Of a stretch of 11,296 bases of DNA, positions 1-6,921 are shown piece by piece. The DNA lies in NCBI GenBank assembly GCA_022572825.1, contig JACZVE010000056.1:1-11296 (forward strand), read 5' to 3'. Every line of letters begins with the position of its first letter. Position 1 is the first letter of the stretch. A model generated the notes under the pieces. It had not been told where the DNA came from and ran no database searches. It was given only the letters and a program-made list of their open reading frames with translations. The stretch comes from SAR324 cluster bacterium. Lineage in GTDB: Bacteria > SAR324 > JACQKK01. The position numbers and the translations under genes were made by a program.

Positions 1-18
1 GCTTCGGATGCAAATCAT

Positions 19-1218
19 ATGCAATGTGAGTTGGGCATATTGGAGGACCACAGCACCCATATATATCAAATACCCGAGCCGATTTTCCGGTTTCGTAAGC
101 GTGCGGGCGGTAACGCAGACCGGTTCAACGTTGCGTTGATAATCCCTACTGGAATCGGCGCGGATATTGGTGGGCATGCAGGCGATGGCACACCAGTAGC
201 GCGGCTGATCGGCCGACTCAGCGACACCCTGATCACGCATCCCAACGTCGTCAATGCGTCGGACATCAACGAGATGCCAGCGAACACGCTTTACGTTGAG
301 GGCAGTGTCTTGTCGCGGCTGCTTATGGGCACCGTCGGCCTTCGCCCTGTGCGTGGCAACCGGGTCCTGCTCGTCATCGACGACAACCTGTATCCGACCT
401 TTGTCAATGCTGCGGTCAATGCCGTCAGCGCGGCGCGCTCCTCTTATGGGCTTACATGCCCGAAAGTGATCAAGCTGAGCCCGCCTTTGATAATGCGCTC
501 AAAATACACGGAGTCGGGCAGCGCGGTCGGCGAGATCGAGAACATTGAGTATCTGTTCCAGGTGCTCGCCGAGGATCGGGACCTGTATGATGCGGTCGCC
601 ATTTCCTCCGTGATCGGCGTCCCGAAGACGTACCATCAGGAGTATTTCGACCGGGCCGGCGAGATGGTGAATCCCTGGGGTGGTGTGGAAGCGATGCTTA
701 CGCACGCGGTGTCCTCGGTGTTCAACGTCCCCTCGGCCCACTCGCCAATGTTCGAGTCCGCTGAGATTGCCAACAAGGACCCCGGAATTGTCGAGCCGCG
801 CCTTGCCGCTGAGGCCGTGTCCGTGACGTTTCTCCAGTGCATCCTGAAAGGGCTGCAACGAAGTCCGCAGATCGTGACTGATGAGACTCAGTTCAATCAG
901 CCGGATGTGCTCACCGCGGAGGACGTATCGTGCCTTGTGATGCCGGACGGATGTCTCGGCCTGCCCACACTGGCGGCGCTTGAACAGGGCATCCCTGTCA
1001 TCGCCGTGCGGGAGAACAAGAACCTGATGCGCAACGACCTCACCCACCTTCCCTGGCAGCCCGGTCAGCTCCACATCGTGCAAAACTATTGGGAAGCAGC
1101 GGGTGTGCTGGCCTGTCTCAAAGCAGGTATCGATCCTGCGTCGGTGCGGCGTCCGTTGACCCGCACGGAGGTGGAGCAGCGGGTATTCGCTACTGATACA
1201 GCAAAGGCAGCGGAGTAG
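19..1218 (+). CDS. DUF3326 family protein, function unknown
   Basis: A 399-residue protein that I recognise as the DUF3326 family, a conserved family without an assigned biochemical role. The family signature is visible: a hydrophobic strand followed by IPTGIGADIGGHAGDGTPVA (about residues 42-61), then LITHPNVVNASDINEMP (about 71-87), LYVEGSVLSRLLMGT (91-105) and a hydrophobic strand VLLVIDDN. Near the C-terminus GLPTLAALEQGIPVIAVREN resembles the Gly-rich nucleotide or sugar-binding turn of Rossmann-like proteins; that comparison is inference. No signal peptide or membrane segment is evident, so it is probably cytoplasmic. The start is uncertain: the frame is open upstream to base 1, no good Shine-Dalgarno sequence precedes the ATG at 19, and the conserved core begins only about 38 residues in. 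The gene could therefore begin left of the window. It is followed by a 244-base gap before the SPOR-domain gene, so an operon link is not obvious. Confidence 0.85.
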   Translation: MQCELGILEDHSTHIYQIPEPIFRFRKRAGGNADRFNVALIIPTGIGADIGGHAGDGTPVARLIGRLSDTLITHPNVVNASDINEMPANTLYVEGSVLSRLLMGTVGLRPVRGNRVLLVIDDNLYPTFVNAAVNAVSAARSSYGLTCPKVIKLSPPLIMRSKYTESGSAVGEIENIEYLFQVLAEDRDLYDAVAISSVIGVPKTYHQEYFDRAGEMVNPWGGVEAMLTHAVSSVFNVPSAHSPMFESAEIANKDPGIVEPRLAAEAVSVTFLQCILKGLQRSPQIVTDETQFNQPDVLTAEDVSCLVMPDGCLGLPTLAALEQGIPVIAVRENKNLMRNDLTHLPWQPGQLHIVQNYWEAAGVLACLKAGIDPASVRRPLTRTEVEQRVFATDTAKAAE

Positions 1219-1449
1219 TCACGCCGACACGATGCTGTACCCAACCCATTTGTGCCCTCGCCAGCGCGCCGCATCGTGTAATCCAATGCGGAGCAGCTGG
1301 ACTAGATCACAATCGAGACTATTCACGGGGCGACGGTGAGGCCACGCGGGCCCTCGCGGGAGCGTGTGGTCCCCCTTTTGCTTTGCCTTGGGGAGGGACG
1401 GCCGGCGCGTGGCTCGCCCGGCCGACACGGTGACCTTGGATCCATTGAT

Positions 1450-1456
1450 GGAGAAG
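1450..1456 (+). promoter_or_regulatory. Ribosome binding site deciding the SPOR protein start
   Basis: GGAGAAG lies 6 bases upstream of the ATG at 1463 (9 bases counting from GGAG). In-frame alternatives at 1364 and 1448 lack a comparable site. This favours translation from 1463. Confidence 0.5.
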
Positions 1457-1462
1457 CCCACG

Positions 1463-2551
1463 ATGCATGTTGATCCCCAGATGCTGGAGAATTCGTTCGA
1501 GCCCGTGCAGAACGGGGCCAAGCCATCCATGGAGGGCAAGGCGAGGGATCCGGCGGTTGAGGATTTCACCGCCTTCTTCGAAAAACTAAGTGCGATCGAC
1601 GACCTGCACTGGTCCTCCACCGTGGAGCGTTCGCCCGCGGGGAAGCAGACCGGATCGCCCACCCATTCCACCGGCGCCGGGCAGCGCAAAGCAATGCGGG
1701 CAAAGGGCGCCCGGCAGGTGGCGGCGAGCGGCGCGCGCCCGAAGATGACCATCCTGAAAAGCGATGCGGCTTCCTTGCACGACTCTGCCGGCCCGCACAG
1801 CGCACGGCCGCCGGAAAATGCGGCGGATGAGTTCAAGGCGGCCGTGTCCGGTCGGATTACCGCCAAGGACGTCTCCCAATTTCTCAAGATGACGCTGGGC
1901 GGTCTCGTTCTGTTCGGTCTGGGTCTTGGAGCCGGTTGGGCCGCACTCTCCCCGCCCGGCGGCATCGAGCAGGCCATGCCTGGACTGACCCGGCTGATGG
2001 AGCGCGCGAAAGCCGGCTCGATGGCGCGATTCCGTGACGCCTCCGCCACGGGGGGAGCCGGCGTCACCAAGGCCGATGCACCGCCGGGACAACCCTCCGC
2101 TGTGATGACCGACGCCGGGGCCACCTCCCCACCGCATGCAGCCCGGCACAAGGCGCAGCAGGTGGCGCGCCAGAAGGCGCAATCCGGGCAGAATCCAGCA
2201 GAAACGAAGGCGCCGGTTAGCGACATCGAGCTTCCCGTGGTACGCACCGCCAGCGCCCCCGCCGCGCCGGCGTCCGCTGCCACGCCGGCAACGGCGGAGC
2301 AGGGCAGGTACACCCTGCAAGTGGGCGCCTGCAGCTCGTATGCCTGTGTGCAATCCTACCGCAAGATGCTGCTGGCCGCCGTGGGCTCGCGCTCCATCAA
2401 GGTTGTCAAGCAGAGCGACCGGCAGCGCGACACCGTCATCCAGCGCATCCGCATCGAGCCGCTCGGCAAAGCGGAGGCCGAGCAGCTTAAATCGGCGCTC
2501 ATTTCCATTGATCCGCGCTTCAACGACGCTTACCTGATCGCGTTGCCGTAA
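1463..2551 (+). CDS. SPOR-domain inner-membrane protein
   Basis: A 362-residue bitopic membrane protein. Residues 1-140 are polar and low-complexity, rich in Ala, Lys and Gly, and are predicted cytoplasmic. A single hydrophobic segment (about 141-161, containing LGGLVLFGLGLGAGWAAL) follows, then an Ala/Pro/Lys-rich periplasmic linker. The last 82 residues (GRYTLQVGACSSYACVQSYR onward, about 281-362) match the SPOR fold. SPOR domains bind denuded glycan strands of peptidoglycan and usually bring division or cell-envelope proteins to the septum (family knowledge). Two Cys, CSSYAC, sit in the first strand-turn of the domain. The start at 1463 is chosen because GGAGAAG precedes it; an ATG at 1448 and an earlier one at 1364 are in frame. 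It converges with the barrel gene, with only 7 bases between the stop codons. The N-terminal part resembles nothing I recognise, so a role in division is inferred from the C-terminus alone. Confidence 0.85.
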   Translation: MHVDPQMLENSFEPVQNGAKPSMEGKARDPAVEDFTAFFEKLSAIDDLHWSSTVERSPAGKQTGSPTHSTGAGQRKAMRAKGARQVAASGARPKMTILKSDAASLHDSAGPHSARPPENAADEFKAAVSGRITAKDVSQFLKMTLGGLVLFGLGLGAGWAALSPPGGIEQAMPGLTRLMERAKAGSMARFRDASATGGAGVTKADAPPGQPSAVMTDAGATSPPHAARHKAQQVARQKAQSGQNPAETKAPVSDIELPVVRTASAPAAPASAATPATAEQGRYTLQVGACSSYACVQSYRKMLLAAVGSRSIKVVKQSDRQRDTVIQRIRIEPLGKAEAEQLKSALISIDPRFNDAYLIALP

Positions 2552-2558
2552 AACGTAC

Positions 2559-3104
2559 CTAGAAACCCACTTTGAGCCCGATGGTGGCCATCTCCGCATC
2601 GAGATTCAGCGGGCTCGTCGCGCCCTGAATGTCGCTTTCGCCGCGAATCACGTGATAGCCCACGTGCGCGTCGAATATGGCCGCGAAGGGAATACCGAGG
2701 GATACGAAAAGCTGCGTCAAGGTGGCATCGTTAAAACCCCCGGGAGCCGAAACGAGATCGAACTCCCCTTTGCCCACGCCGCCGCCGAGGACCAGATTGG
2801 CTACGGGAAAGGGTATATCGACGAACACGTCGAAGAAGGCCACGTCGTACTGGAAATCCGTCGTTGTCCCGGGGTCCGTCGTCCCGGTGTCCTTCCCCGT
2901 CACCTTGTAGCCCTCCAGCCCGAAGCCAAGCAAGAACGGGAACGAGATCGCCACCTTGATTCCGCTGGCGCTCTCATCGTCCAGCAATTGCTCGTCAAAC
3001 GTATACACGATGGGTATATCCACGGAGACGGACTGCGCGGACGCTCCGGCGGCGAAGCTCACCAGCAGCAACACGGCCGGCAACCCGACAGCGATTATTC
3101 TCAT
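2559..3104 (-). CDS. Small outer-membrane beta-barrel-like protein with signal peptide
   Basis: A 181-residue protein. Residues 1-23 form a classic Sec signal peptide: MRI, a Leu/Val/Ala core, then GASA before QSVSVD, so signal peptidase I cleavage after ASA is likely. The mature part alternates polar and hydrophobic residues (for example DVAFFDVFVDIPFPVANLVL), has Gly-rich turns and a Thr/Asp/Gly-rich loop (about residues 70-82), and ends in IGLKVGF. A terminal Phe is the usual recognition signature for outer-membrane barrel insertion. About 158 mature residues would suit an eight-stranded barrel of the OmpA/OmpW size class, but the specific family is not recognised and a periplasmic beta-rich protein is possible. 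An in-frame ATG at 3146 exists, but the strong AGGAGGGAG site and the signal peptide both fix the start at 3104. It is probably a single-gene transcript. Confidence 0.75.
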   Translation of the reverse strand: MRIIAVGLPAVLLLVSFAAGASAQSVSVDIPIVYTFDEQLLDDESASGIKVAISFPFLLGFGLEGYKVTGKDTGTTDPGTTTDFQYDVAFFDVFVDIPFPVANLVLGGGVGKGEFDLVSAPGGFNDATLTQLFVSLGIPFAAIFDAHVGYHVIRGESDIQGATSPLNLDAEMATIGLKVGF

Positions 3105-3108
3105 GATT

Positions 3109-3117
3109 CTCCCTCCT
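3109..3117 (-). promoter_or_regulatory. Strong Shine-Dalgarno of the barrel gene
   Basis: On the minus strand the sequence reads AGGAGGGAG, 4 bases before the ATG at 3104 (7 bases counting from AGGAGG). It settles the start over the upstream in-frame ATG at 3146. Confidence 0.7.
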
Positions 3118-3316
3118 GGATGACGGGATGATCCAAGCCGATTCACTAGCCTCCCCTATAATTGCATTTTTATTGCACTAACCTCTGTTGCTTCAATAGC
3201 AATAACGATGGCACTCGTCCGATTGCGCATCCATTCATTGCGCATCCGGGGGCTGAATGACTGAATTTTCTAAAGGCGGTCTCAAAAATAGCAAAAGTGG
3301 CACAAGCCCGACCCTT

Positions 3317-3428
3317 CCCTTCGACAAGCTCAGGACGGGCGAGACAGGCTCCTTCACAGCCTTCCTCAGGGAATCGGGCTTTATTAGCCGCGTTCCTGAG
3401 GAGCGAGCGGAGCGAGCGTCTCGAAGGG
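3317..3428. repeat. Inverted-repeat (REP/MITE-like) element
   Basis: Its ends are CCCTTCGA (3317-3324) and TCGAAGGG (3421-3428), perfect 8-base terminal inverted repeats. Inside, CAAGCTCAGGAC on the left answers GTTCCTGAGGAGCGAGCGG on the right, sharing CTCAGGA in inverted orientation, with GAGCGAGCGGAGCGAGC iterations in the right arm. The pattern is the widespread short interspersed repeat that yields spurious PFDKLRTG or LSLSKG peptides when translated. It carries no gene and is probably non-autonomous. Confidence 0.75.
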
Positions 3429-3656
3429 CGCGGCGCGTAACACGATGGTTGCGCGGCGGCGTAATTTGAACTGTGTGTCGCCACTGCGTGTTTCCGCTGC
3501 GGGTTTTGACCGCATGTTCCAACGGTGTACTTTAACTGCGGCAATTAACCGGGATCGGTTGCGCGGATTGCTGCCCCGCCCCTGCCATCCGGGATACGGC
3601 CTTTCGGGATACGGCGCATTTTTGCAATTGTTTAATTCCGCGATTTCGATTTAGTT

Positions 3657-3662
3657 TATGAT
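3657..3662 (+). promoter_or_regulatory. Possible -10 box before the carbamoyltransferase gene
   Basis: TATGAT sits 28 bases upstream of the start codon in a locally A/T-rich stretch. No convincing -35 hexamer is found at 16-18 bases; TTGCAA and TTGTTT lie too far upstream. It is weak on sequence alone. Confidence 0.25.
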
Positions 3663-3689
3663 CTTTGCAACGACACGATAGGATCGGCC

Positions 3690-4613
3690 ATGAAGCATTG
3701 CCTGACGCTGGATGATTTCACCGGCGACGAGTTGCTGCACCTCGTGCAACTGGCCCAGCGAATCAAGCGCGAACCCGCGGGCTTCGAAGGCATCCTGCGT
3801 GGTCGGTGGATCTTGCTGTTGTTCCAGAAAACCTCCACCCGCACCCGCATGTCCTTCGAAATCGGCATGGGCCTGCTGGGTGGCGACTCGGTGGTGATGG
3901 ATTGGGATTCGTCGAACTTTTCAATATCTCCCATTGCATACGAGGCGCGCTACGCTTCCAGCCACACCGACCTGATCATGGCCCGCCTGAAATTCCACCA
4001 CGATACGCAGGCACTGGCCCAAAACTCCCGCGTGCCCGTCATCAATGGCTGCGATGACAAATTTCACCCCTGCCAGGCCCTGGGCGATTTGCTGACCATT
4101 TACGAGCAGGGCGATTCCTTCGCCGGCCGATGCGTCGCCTACGTCGGCATCCACAACAATGTCGCCAACTCCCTGGCCTGCGGCCTGGCAAAGGTGGGCG
4201 CACGGCTGATTCTGGTGACGCCGGAGGTGCATCCCGCCGCCTACGATTCCGCCTTGATGGAACGCCTGACGGCGACCGGGCTGGTGGAGCGCACGTTGAA
4301 TTTGAAGGACGCGGTGGAACGGGCTCAGTTTGTCTATACGGATACCTGGGTGGACATGGAATTTTTTGAGCAGGAATCCTATCGCGCGGAAAAAGAGCGC
4401 CGCATCGAGCTGATGCGTCCCTACCAGCTTAACGCCGAGAATCTGGCCGGCAGCGATGCGTACATCCTGCACGACATGCCGATCCACCCTGGATTCGAGA
4501 TTACCGAGGAGGTGGTCGACTCGCCTCGCTCGCTGATATTCGAGCAGGCGAAAAACAGGCTCTATGCCCAGCAGGCGCTCATGCTCTACCTGCTCGGCAT
4601 CTCAGCCGGCTGA
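3690..4613 (+). CDS. Ornithine/aspartate-type carbamoyltransferase (ArgF-like, divergent acceptor site)
   Basis: A 307-residue protein of usual length for the family, which transfers a carbamoyl group from carbamoyl phosphate to an amino acceptor. The phosphate-binding half is intact: KTSTRTRMSFE (residues 47-57, with the STRTR motif at 49-53) and HPCQAL (126-131). NNVANS (156-161) and D218 of DTW are also kept. The acceptor side differs from L-ornithine enzymes. The usual SMG after D-x-W-x is DME (222-224), the usual HCLP is HDMP (261-264), and the loop near residues 72-90 lacks the ordinary ES...DT pattern. AKNRLYAQQALM (287-298) is the typical C-terminal helix. The likely annotation by homology is ornithine carbamoyltransferase, but I infer the acceptor could be another amine or amino acid. 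AGGA lies 6 bases before the ATG. No other arginine-pathway gene is nearby. Confidence 0.88.
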   Translation: MKHCLTLDDFTGDELLHLVQLAQRIKREPAGFEGILRGRWILLLFQKTSTRTRMSFEIGMGLLGGDSVVMDWDSSNFSISPIAYEARYASSHTDLIMARLKFHHDTQALAQNSRVPVINGCDDKFHPCQALGDLLTIYEQGDSFAGRCVAYVGIHNNVANSLACGLAKVGARLILVTPEVHPAAYDSALMERLTATGLVERTLNLKDAVERAQFVYTDTWVDMEFFEQESYRAEKERRIELMRPYQLNAENLAGSDAYILHDMPIHPGFEITEEVVDSPRSLIFEQAKNRLYAQQALMLYLLGISAG

Positions 4614-4804
4614 CGATGGCCCCCCGACCGCGGGGCAATGCCGACAGCGGGCGATGCTTGCCGCACCGTCCACCGCACGGGCCGATCGTTGGTTGAATCC
4701 CAAGCGGCTTGCCTCCCCAGGCGCTGATGAGCGGAGCAATTCGCCCCGGCGCCAACAACGCGCCATCCATCGCCGCGCTGCCCGCCGGGGGGCCGGATGC
4801 GGGC

Positions 4805-5404
4805 TTATTCGCCGACGGCTATGGCCCGTTTCTGCTCTACCGCGATGGGCCTCATCTCGTGACCCGCGCCGGGATAGGCGGTCCACTGCTCAGGCGGCGT
4901 CACGGCCCGCACCTCCGGCCAGTGGCCTGGCTGGGGGTCGCTTCCCTCCAGCGCGTATTCGGCCGGCGCATCGTCGGCGAGCACCGGGGGCGCGAGGATG
5001 TCAAGATTCTGCCAGCTGAACTCCAGGGGAATGTTGTTGGGATCGAACAGGTAGATGGACCAGATGAATCCGTGGTCCACCGCGCCGGTCACTTCGAGGC
5101 CCGCCGCTTCCAAGCGGTCCTTGAGCGTAAACAGCGCTTCTTTCGAGTCCACGCCGATGGACACGTGGTCGAACCCCAGCGGCTTGGAGGTGGGCACGCC
5201 GTGAAACTTGTACTCCATCGGGGTGGCTTGATCGTAGGCGAAAAACGCGATCATGTCGGTATCCGTGATCTTGAAGAAGTAATGCTTGAACTCCGGTGTG
5301 CCCACCCCGGCGACCAAGGGAAATCCGAGCAGATCGCGATAAAAACGGATGGTCTTGTTCATGTCCTTGGTGATAAACGCCAGATGATTGATCCCGTTGT
5401 ACAT
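4805..5404 (-). CDS. VOC (glyoxalase/extradiol dioxygenase fold) protein
   Basis: A 199-residue protein of the vicinal oxygen chelate superfamily, metal enzymes that include glyoxalase I, ring-cleavage dioxygenases and fosfomycin-resistance transferases. Two beta-alpha-beta-beta-beta modules are visible: INHLAFITKD with FYRDLLGFPLV in the first, and GFDHVSIGVD and IPLEFSWQN in the second. His7, His80 and Glu128 occupy positions typical of the metal ligands, giving an H-H-E set as in Fe(II) dioxygenases. A tail of about 70 residues (131-199), Pro- and Asp-rich, follows the fold and is unusual for a single-domain VOC protein. The substrate cannot be read from sequence. AGGAG lies 6 bases before the ATG at 5404; an ATG at 5443 in frame lacks such a site. 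The gene is 167 bases downstream of the GST gene on the same strand, suggesting co-transcription and a glutathione- or electrophile-related role. Confidence 0.85.
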   Translation of the reverse strand: MYNGINHLAFITKDMNKTIRFYRDLLGFPLVAGVGTPEFKHYFFKITDTDMIAFFAYDQATPMEYKFHGVPTSKPLGFDHVSIGVDSKEALFTLKDRLEAAGLEVTGAVDHGFIWSIYLFDPNNIPLEFSWQNLDILAPPVLADDAPAEYALEGSDPQPGHWPEVRAVTPPEQWTAYPGAGHEMRPIAVEQKRAIAVGE

Positions 5405-5410
5405 AATGGT

Positions 5411-5415
5411 CTCCT
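5411..5415 (-). promoter_or_regulatory. Ribosome binding site deciding the VOC protein start
   Basis: AGGAG on the minus strand lies 6 bases before the ATG at 5404. It supports the shorter start, so the first strand INHLAF begins five residues in, as in other VOC proteins. Confidence 0.6.
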
Positions 5416-5571
5416 GGTACGCTCGCAATGTCGTTATTCTCAATTTACGACTTCAATTATTCACCGATATGGCCGCGCTGTCCATCCACGGCGCAATCCA
5501 CGCCCCAGCGGTGACCCGCCCCGATGCGGTGGCCAGGGGCGTCCGCGCCGCCGCCGCCTCACCCGCGCCGG

Positions 5572-6249
5572 CTAGGTGATGGTCACGAACGACTTATCCT
5601 TGAGCGAGCCCGCGAACCCGTAGTGCACGTCATTGACCGTGTTCCAGCTCGGCAACGATTTCATGGTGTTGAGCCAGCGGTTGACGTTGTCGTAGCCCTT
5701 GAAACTTTCTCCGATCAGGTCGCCGGGGGTAAACAGGACCGAGCCGAAATAATCGGCAATGGTGATGTCGCCTCCGGTGAGGTATTTACGATCCGGGCCG
5801 AGCCAATGGTCGTTGAGCACGCTCAGCCAGTGCTTGCATTGCTCCCGTCCCCACTCCACGGTGACCTTGTTCGAGTCCTCGGGGCTACGAACATGGTGCG
5901 GATACACCTGCGGGTAGACCAGATGATAGCCGTACTCGCGGTAAAATCCCGTATTGAACCAATCCATCAACTCGTTCACGTGCGCGCGGCTGCGTCGCTC
6001 CTTCGGGTAAGCCGGCGAATCGATCTTATCCGCGAGATACTTCAGTATGGCGGAGCTTTCGGTCAGCACGAAATCTCCATCCTCGAGTACCGGCACCTGC
6101 TTGCTCGGATTCAGCTTTGCAAATGGCTCCTGCATGTGCTCGCCCTGCATCAGGTCCACGATGACCACCTCGATATCGATCTGATTTTCCGAGCAGAACA
6201 GCAGGATCGGACGGGACGTGGTTGAAACCTTGTGCATGTGCAGCTTCAT
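5572..6249 (-). CDS. Glutathione S-transferase family protein
   Basis: A 225-residue cytosolic-type GST, of normal length. The N-terminal thioredoxin-like domain (about 1-80) has the glutathione site: VSTTSRP (8-14) with candidate activating Ser/Thr residues, NPSKQVPVLEDG (47-58) with the cis-Pro at 53, and TESSAILKYLA (63-73), whose Glu-Ser pair binds the gamma-glutamyl group. The C-terminal all-helical domain holds DITIADYFG, the N-capping/hydrophobic-staple helix of GSTs. The pattern is closest to Theta-like or beta-proteobacterial GSTs, which conjugate or dehalogenate electrophiles or reduce peroxides (family knowledge); the substrate here is unknown. GAGGAGAG precedes the ATG at 6249. 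The VOC gene follows 167 bases downstream. The upstream region contains repeated CCTGCGAC boxes that may be operator sites. Confidence 0.9.
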   Translation of the reverse strand: MKLHMHKVSTTSRPILLFCSENQIDIEVVIVDLMQGEHMQEPFAKLNPSKQVPVLEDGDFVLTESSAILKYLADKIDSPAYPKERRSRAHVNELMDWFNTGFYREYGYHLVYPQVYPHHVRSPEDSNKVTVEWGREQCKHWLSVLNDHWLGPDRKYLTGGDITIADYFGSVLFTPGDLIGESFKGYDNVNRWLNTMKSLPSWNTVNDVHYGFAGSLKDKSFVTIT

Positions 6250-6343
6250 GGTGCTCTCCTCGCCTAAATGGGCCGTGATTCAGTCGGTTGGTGCAATTGC
6301 GGGGGAAGAAATGCGCAACTCGTAAGCCTTTCCGGAGGGACAA

Positions 6344-6421
6344 CCTGCGACGTGCAAGCGGTGTGTACCTGATCCGTCGCAGGCATCAAATCCTATTAAG
6401 CAGTCGGCCCCGGCCTGCGAC
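6344..6421. repeat. Three CCTGCGAC boxes, two forming a 9-base inverted repeat
   Basis: CCTGCGACG at 6344-6352 is mirrored by CGTCGCAGG at 6375-6383 (perfect, 22-base spacer), and CCTGCGAC recurs at 6414-6421. A shorter CCTGCGA is at 6644-6650. The position, about 95-170 bases upstream of the GST start, would suit regulator binding. A hairpin in the leader is the other possibility. Confidence 0.4.
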
Positions 6422-6910
6422 CCGGGGAGAATTCTTTTCCGCCTGGCCTTGCCGCAATCAATCGCTGGCCGGCTATTGTGCACCCTGCAGGCCGGTATAA
6501 TCAAGATCGGCGCGAAAGCCGTCGGGAACGTTCCGCATACATGCTTCCAACTGGCCGGGGTGTCGTTGCCCGAAAATTTTTGCGGCGATGCTCAGGCGAG
6601 GTCATCGATTGATGTAGCAGTTGGCCGTGTGCGGACAGCCAAGCCTGCGAGTATGCTTAAATTCGTCGGCAATACCATGCGGCAAACACCTGCCGGCTGC
6701 TCTGCACCGCCGAGGTCGCTCGGTTGGACTGCGTGCCCGCTGCCGGAGAAAAGGAGGTGCGGACACATCCCGGCATGGGCGCAACACGCCTCCCCTGGTT
6801 CGAGAATTGCTTTACCCCTGACAGGCAGTTGCGCCACGGGCCGTTGCAACAACGCCTGTTTGGCTGCATTGGGACGGTGGCAATGCGCCACGGCAGTCCT
6901 CGAACGGATC

Positions 6911-6914
6911 GGAG
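6911..6914 (+). promoter_or_regulatory. Ribosome binding site deciding the FKBP start
   Basis: GGAG sits 7 bases before the ATG at 6922. The frame stays open upstream to an ATG at 6724, but the extra 66 codons encode Cys/Arg/His-rich sequence without domain character, so the start at 6922 is preferred. Confidence 0.6.
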
Positions 6915-6921
6915 ATTGACG

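Larger units (their letters stand above)
3105..3689. other. 585-base intergenic region without a convincing gene
   Basis: The divergent upstream region of the barrel gene and the carbamoyltransferase. It holds an inverted-repeat element at 3317-3428 and two pairs of 11-base direct repeats, each with a 15-base period: ATTGCGCATCC at 3222 and 3237, and CGGGATACGGC at 3590 and 3605. An A/T-rich stretch lies just before the carbamoyltransferase. Open frames here run through the repeat, are Cys/Arg-rich and lack ribosome sites, so I do not call genes. Confidence 0.6.
6250..6921. other. 672-base intergenic region between divergent GST and FKBP genes
   Basis: No convincing gene is seen. It contains three CCTGCGAC boxes (6344, 6376 inverted, 6414). 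A TATAAT at 6496-6501 has no matching -35. Short hairpins lie near the FKBP gene, such as GTGGC/GCCAC at 6877-6891 and CAGGC/GCCTG at 6822-6858. The open frames here are Cys- and Arg-rich with no ribosome site. It probably carries two divergent promoters. Confidence 0.5.

Noticed and set aside
499..1083. Minus-strand open frame of 194 codons inside the DUF3326 gene
   Set aside because: It is antisense to a strongly conserved gene, has His/Arg/Gly-rich composition with no domain and no ribosome site.
1219..2599. Two long minus-strand frames (1219-2313 and 1586-2599) opposite the SPOR gene
   Set aside because: Long antisense frames are expected in GC-rich coding DNA. The plus strand has a membrane segment and SPOR domain; the antisense products are Arg/Gly/Cys-rich with no family match.
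3157..3162. TATAAT on the plus strand near the barrel gene
   Set aside because: No -35 partner and no plus-strand gene for over 500 bases.
3170..3544. Minus-strand frame of 124 codons, often the kind called a hypothetical protein
   Set aside because: Its middle is a translation of the inverted-repeat element (LARPELVEG type peptide), and it lacks a Shine-Dalgarno sequence.
4619..4636. GCCCC/GGGGC hairpin just after the carbamoyltransferase as a terminator
   Set aside because: The stem is only 5 bases and no T-run follows on either strand.
4709..5575. Plus-strand frame of 288 codons across the VOC gene
   Set aside because: It is antisense to a recognisable VOC protein with a good ribosome site. 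The plus-strand product has no recognisable domain.
6496..6501. Perfect TATAAT as a promoter -10 for the FKBP gene
   Set aside because: No acceptable -35 at 15-19 bases and no extended -10 TG. It is over 400 bases from the start codon.
6449..6919. Plus-strand frame of 156 codons before the FKBP gene
   Set aside because: Cys- and Arg-rich composition with no motif and no ribosome site; it is more like non-coding DNA.
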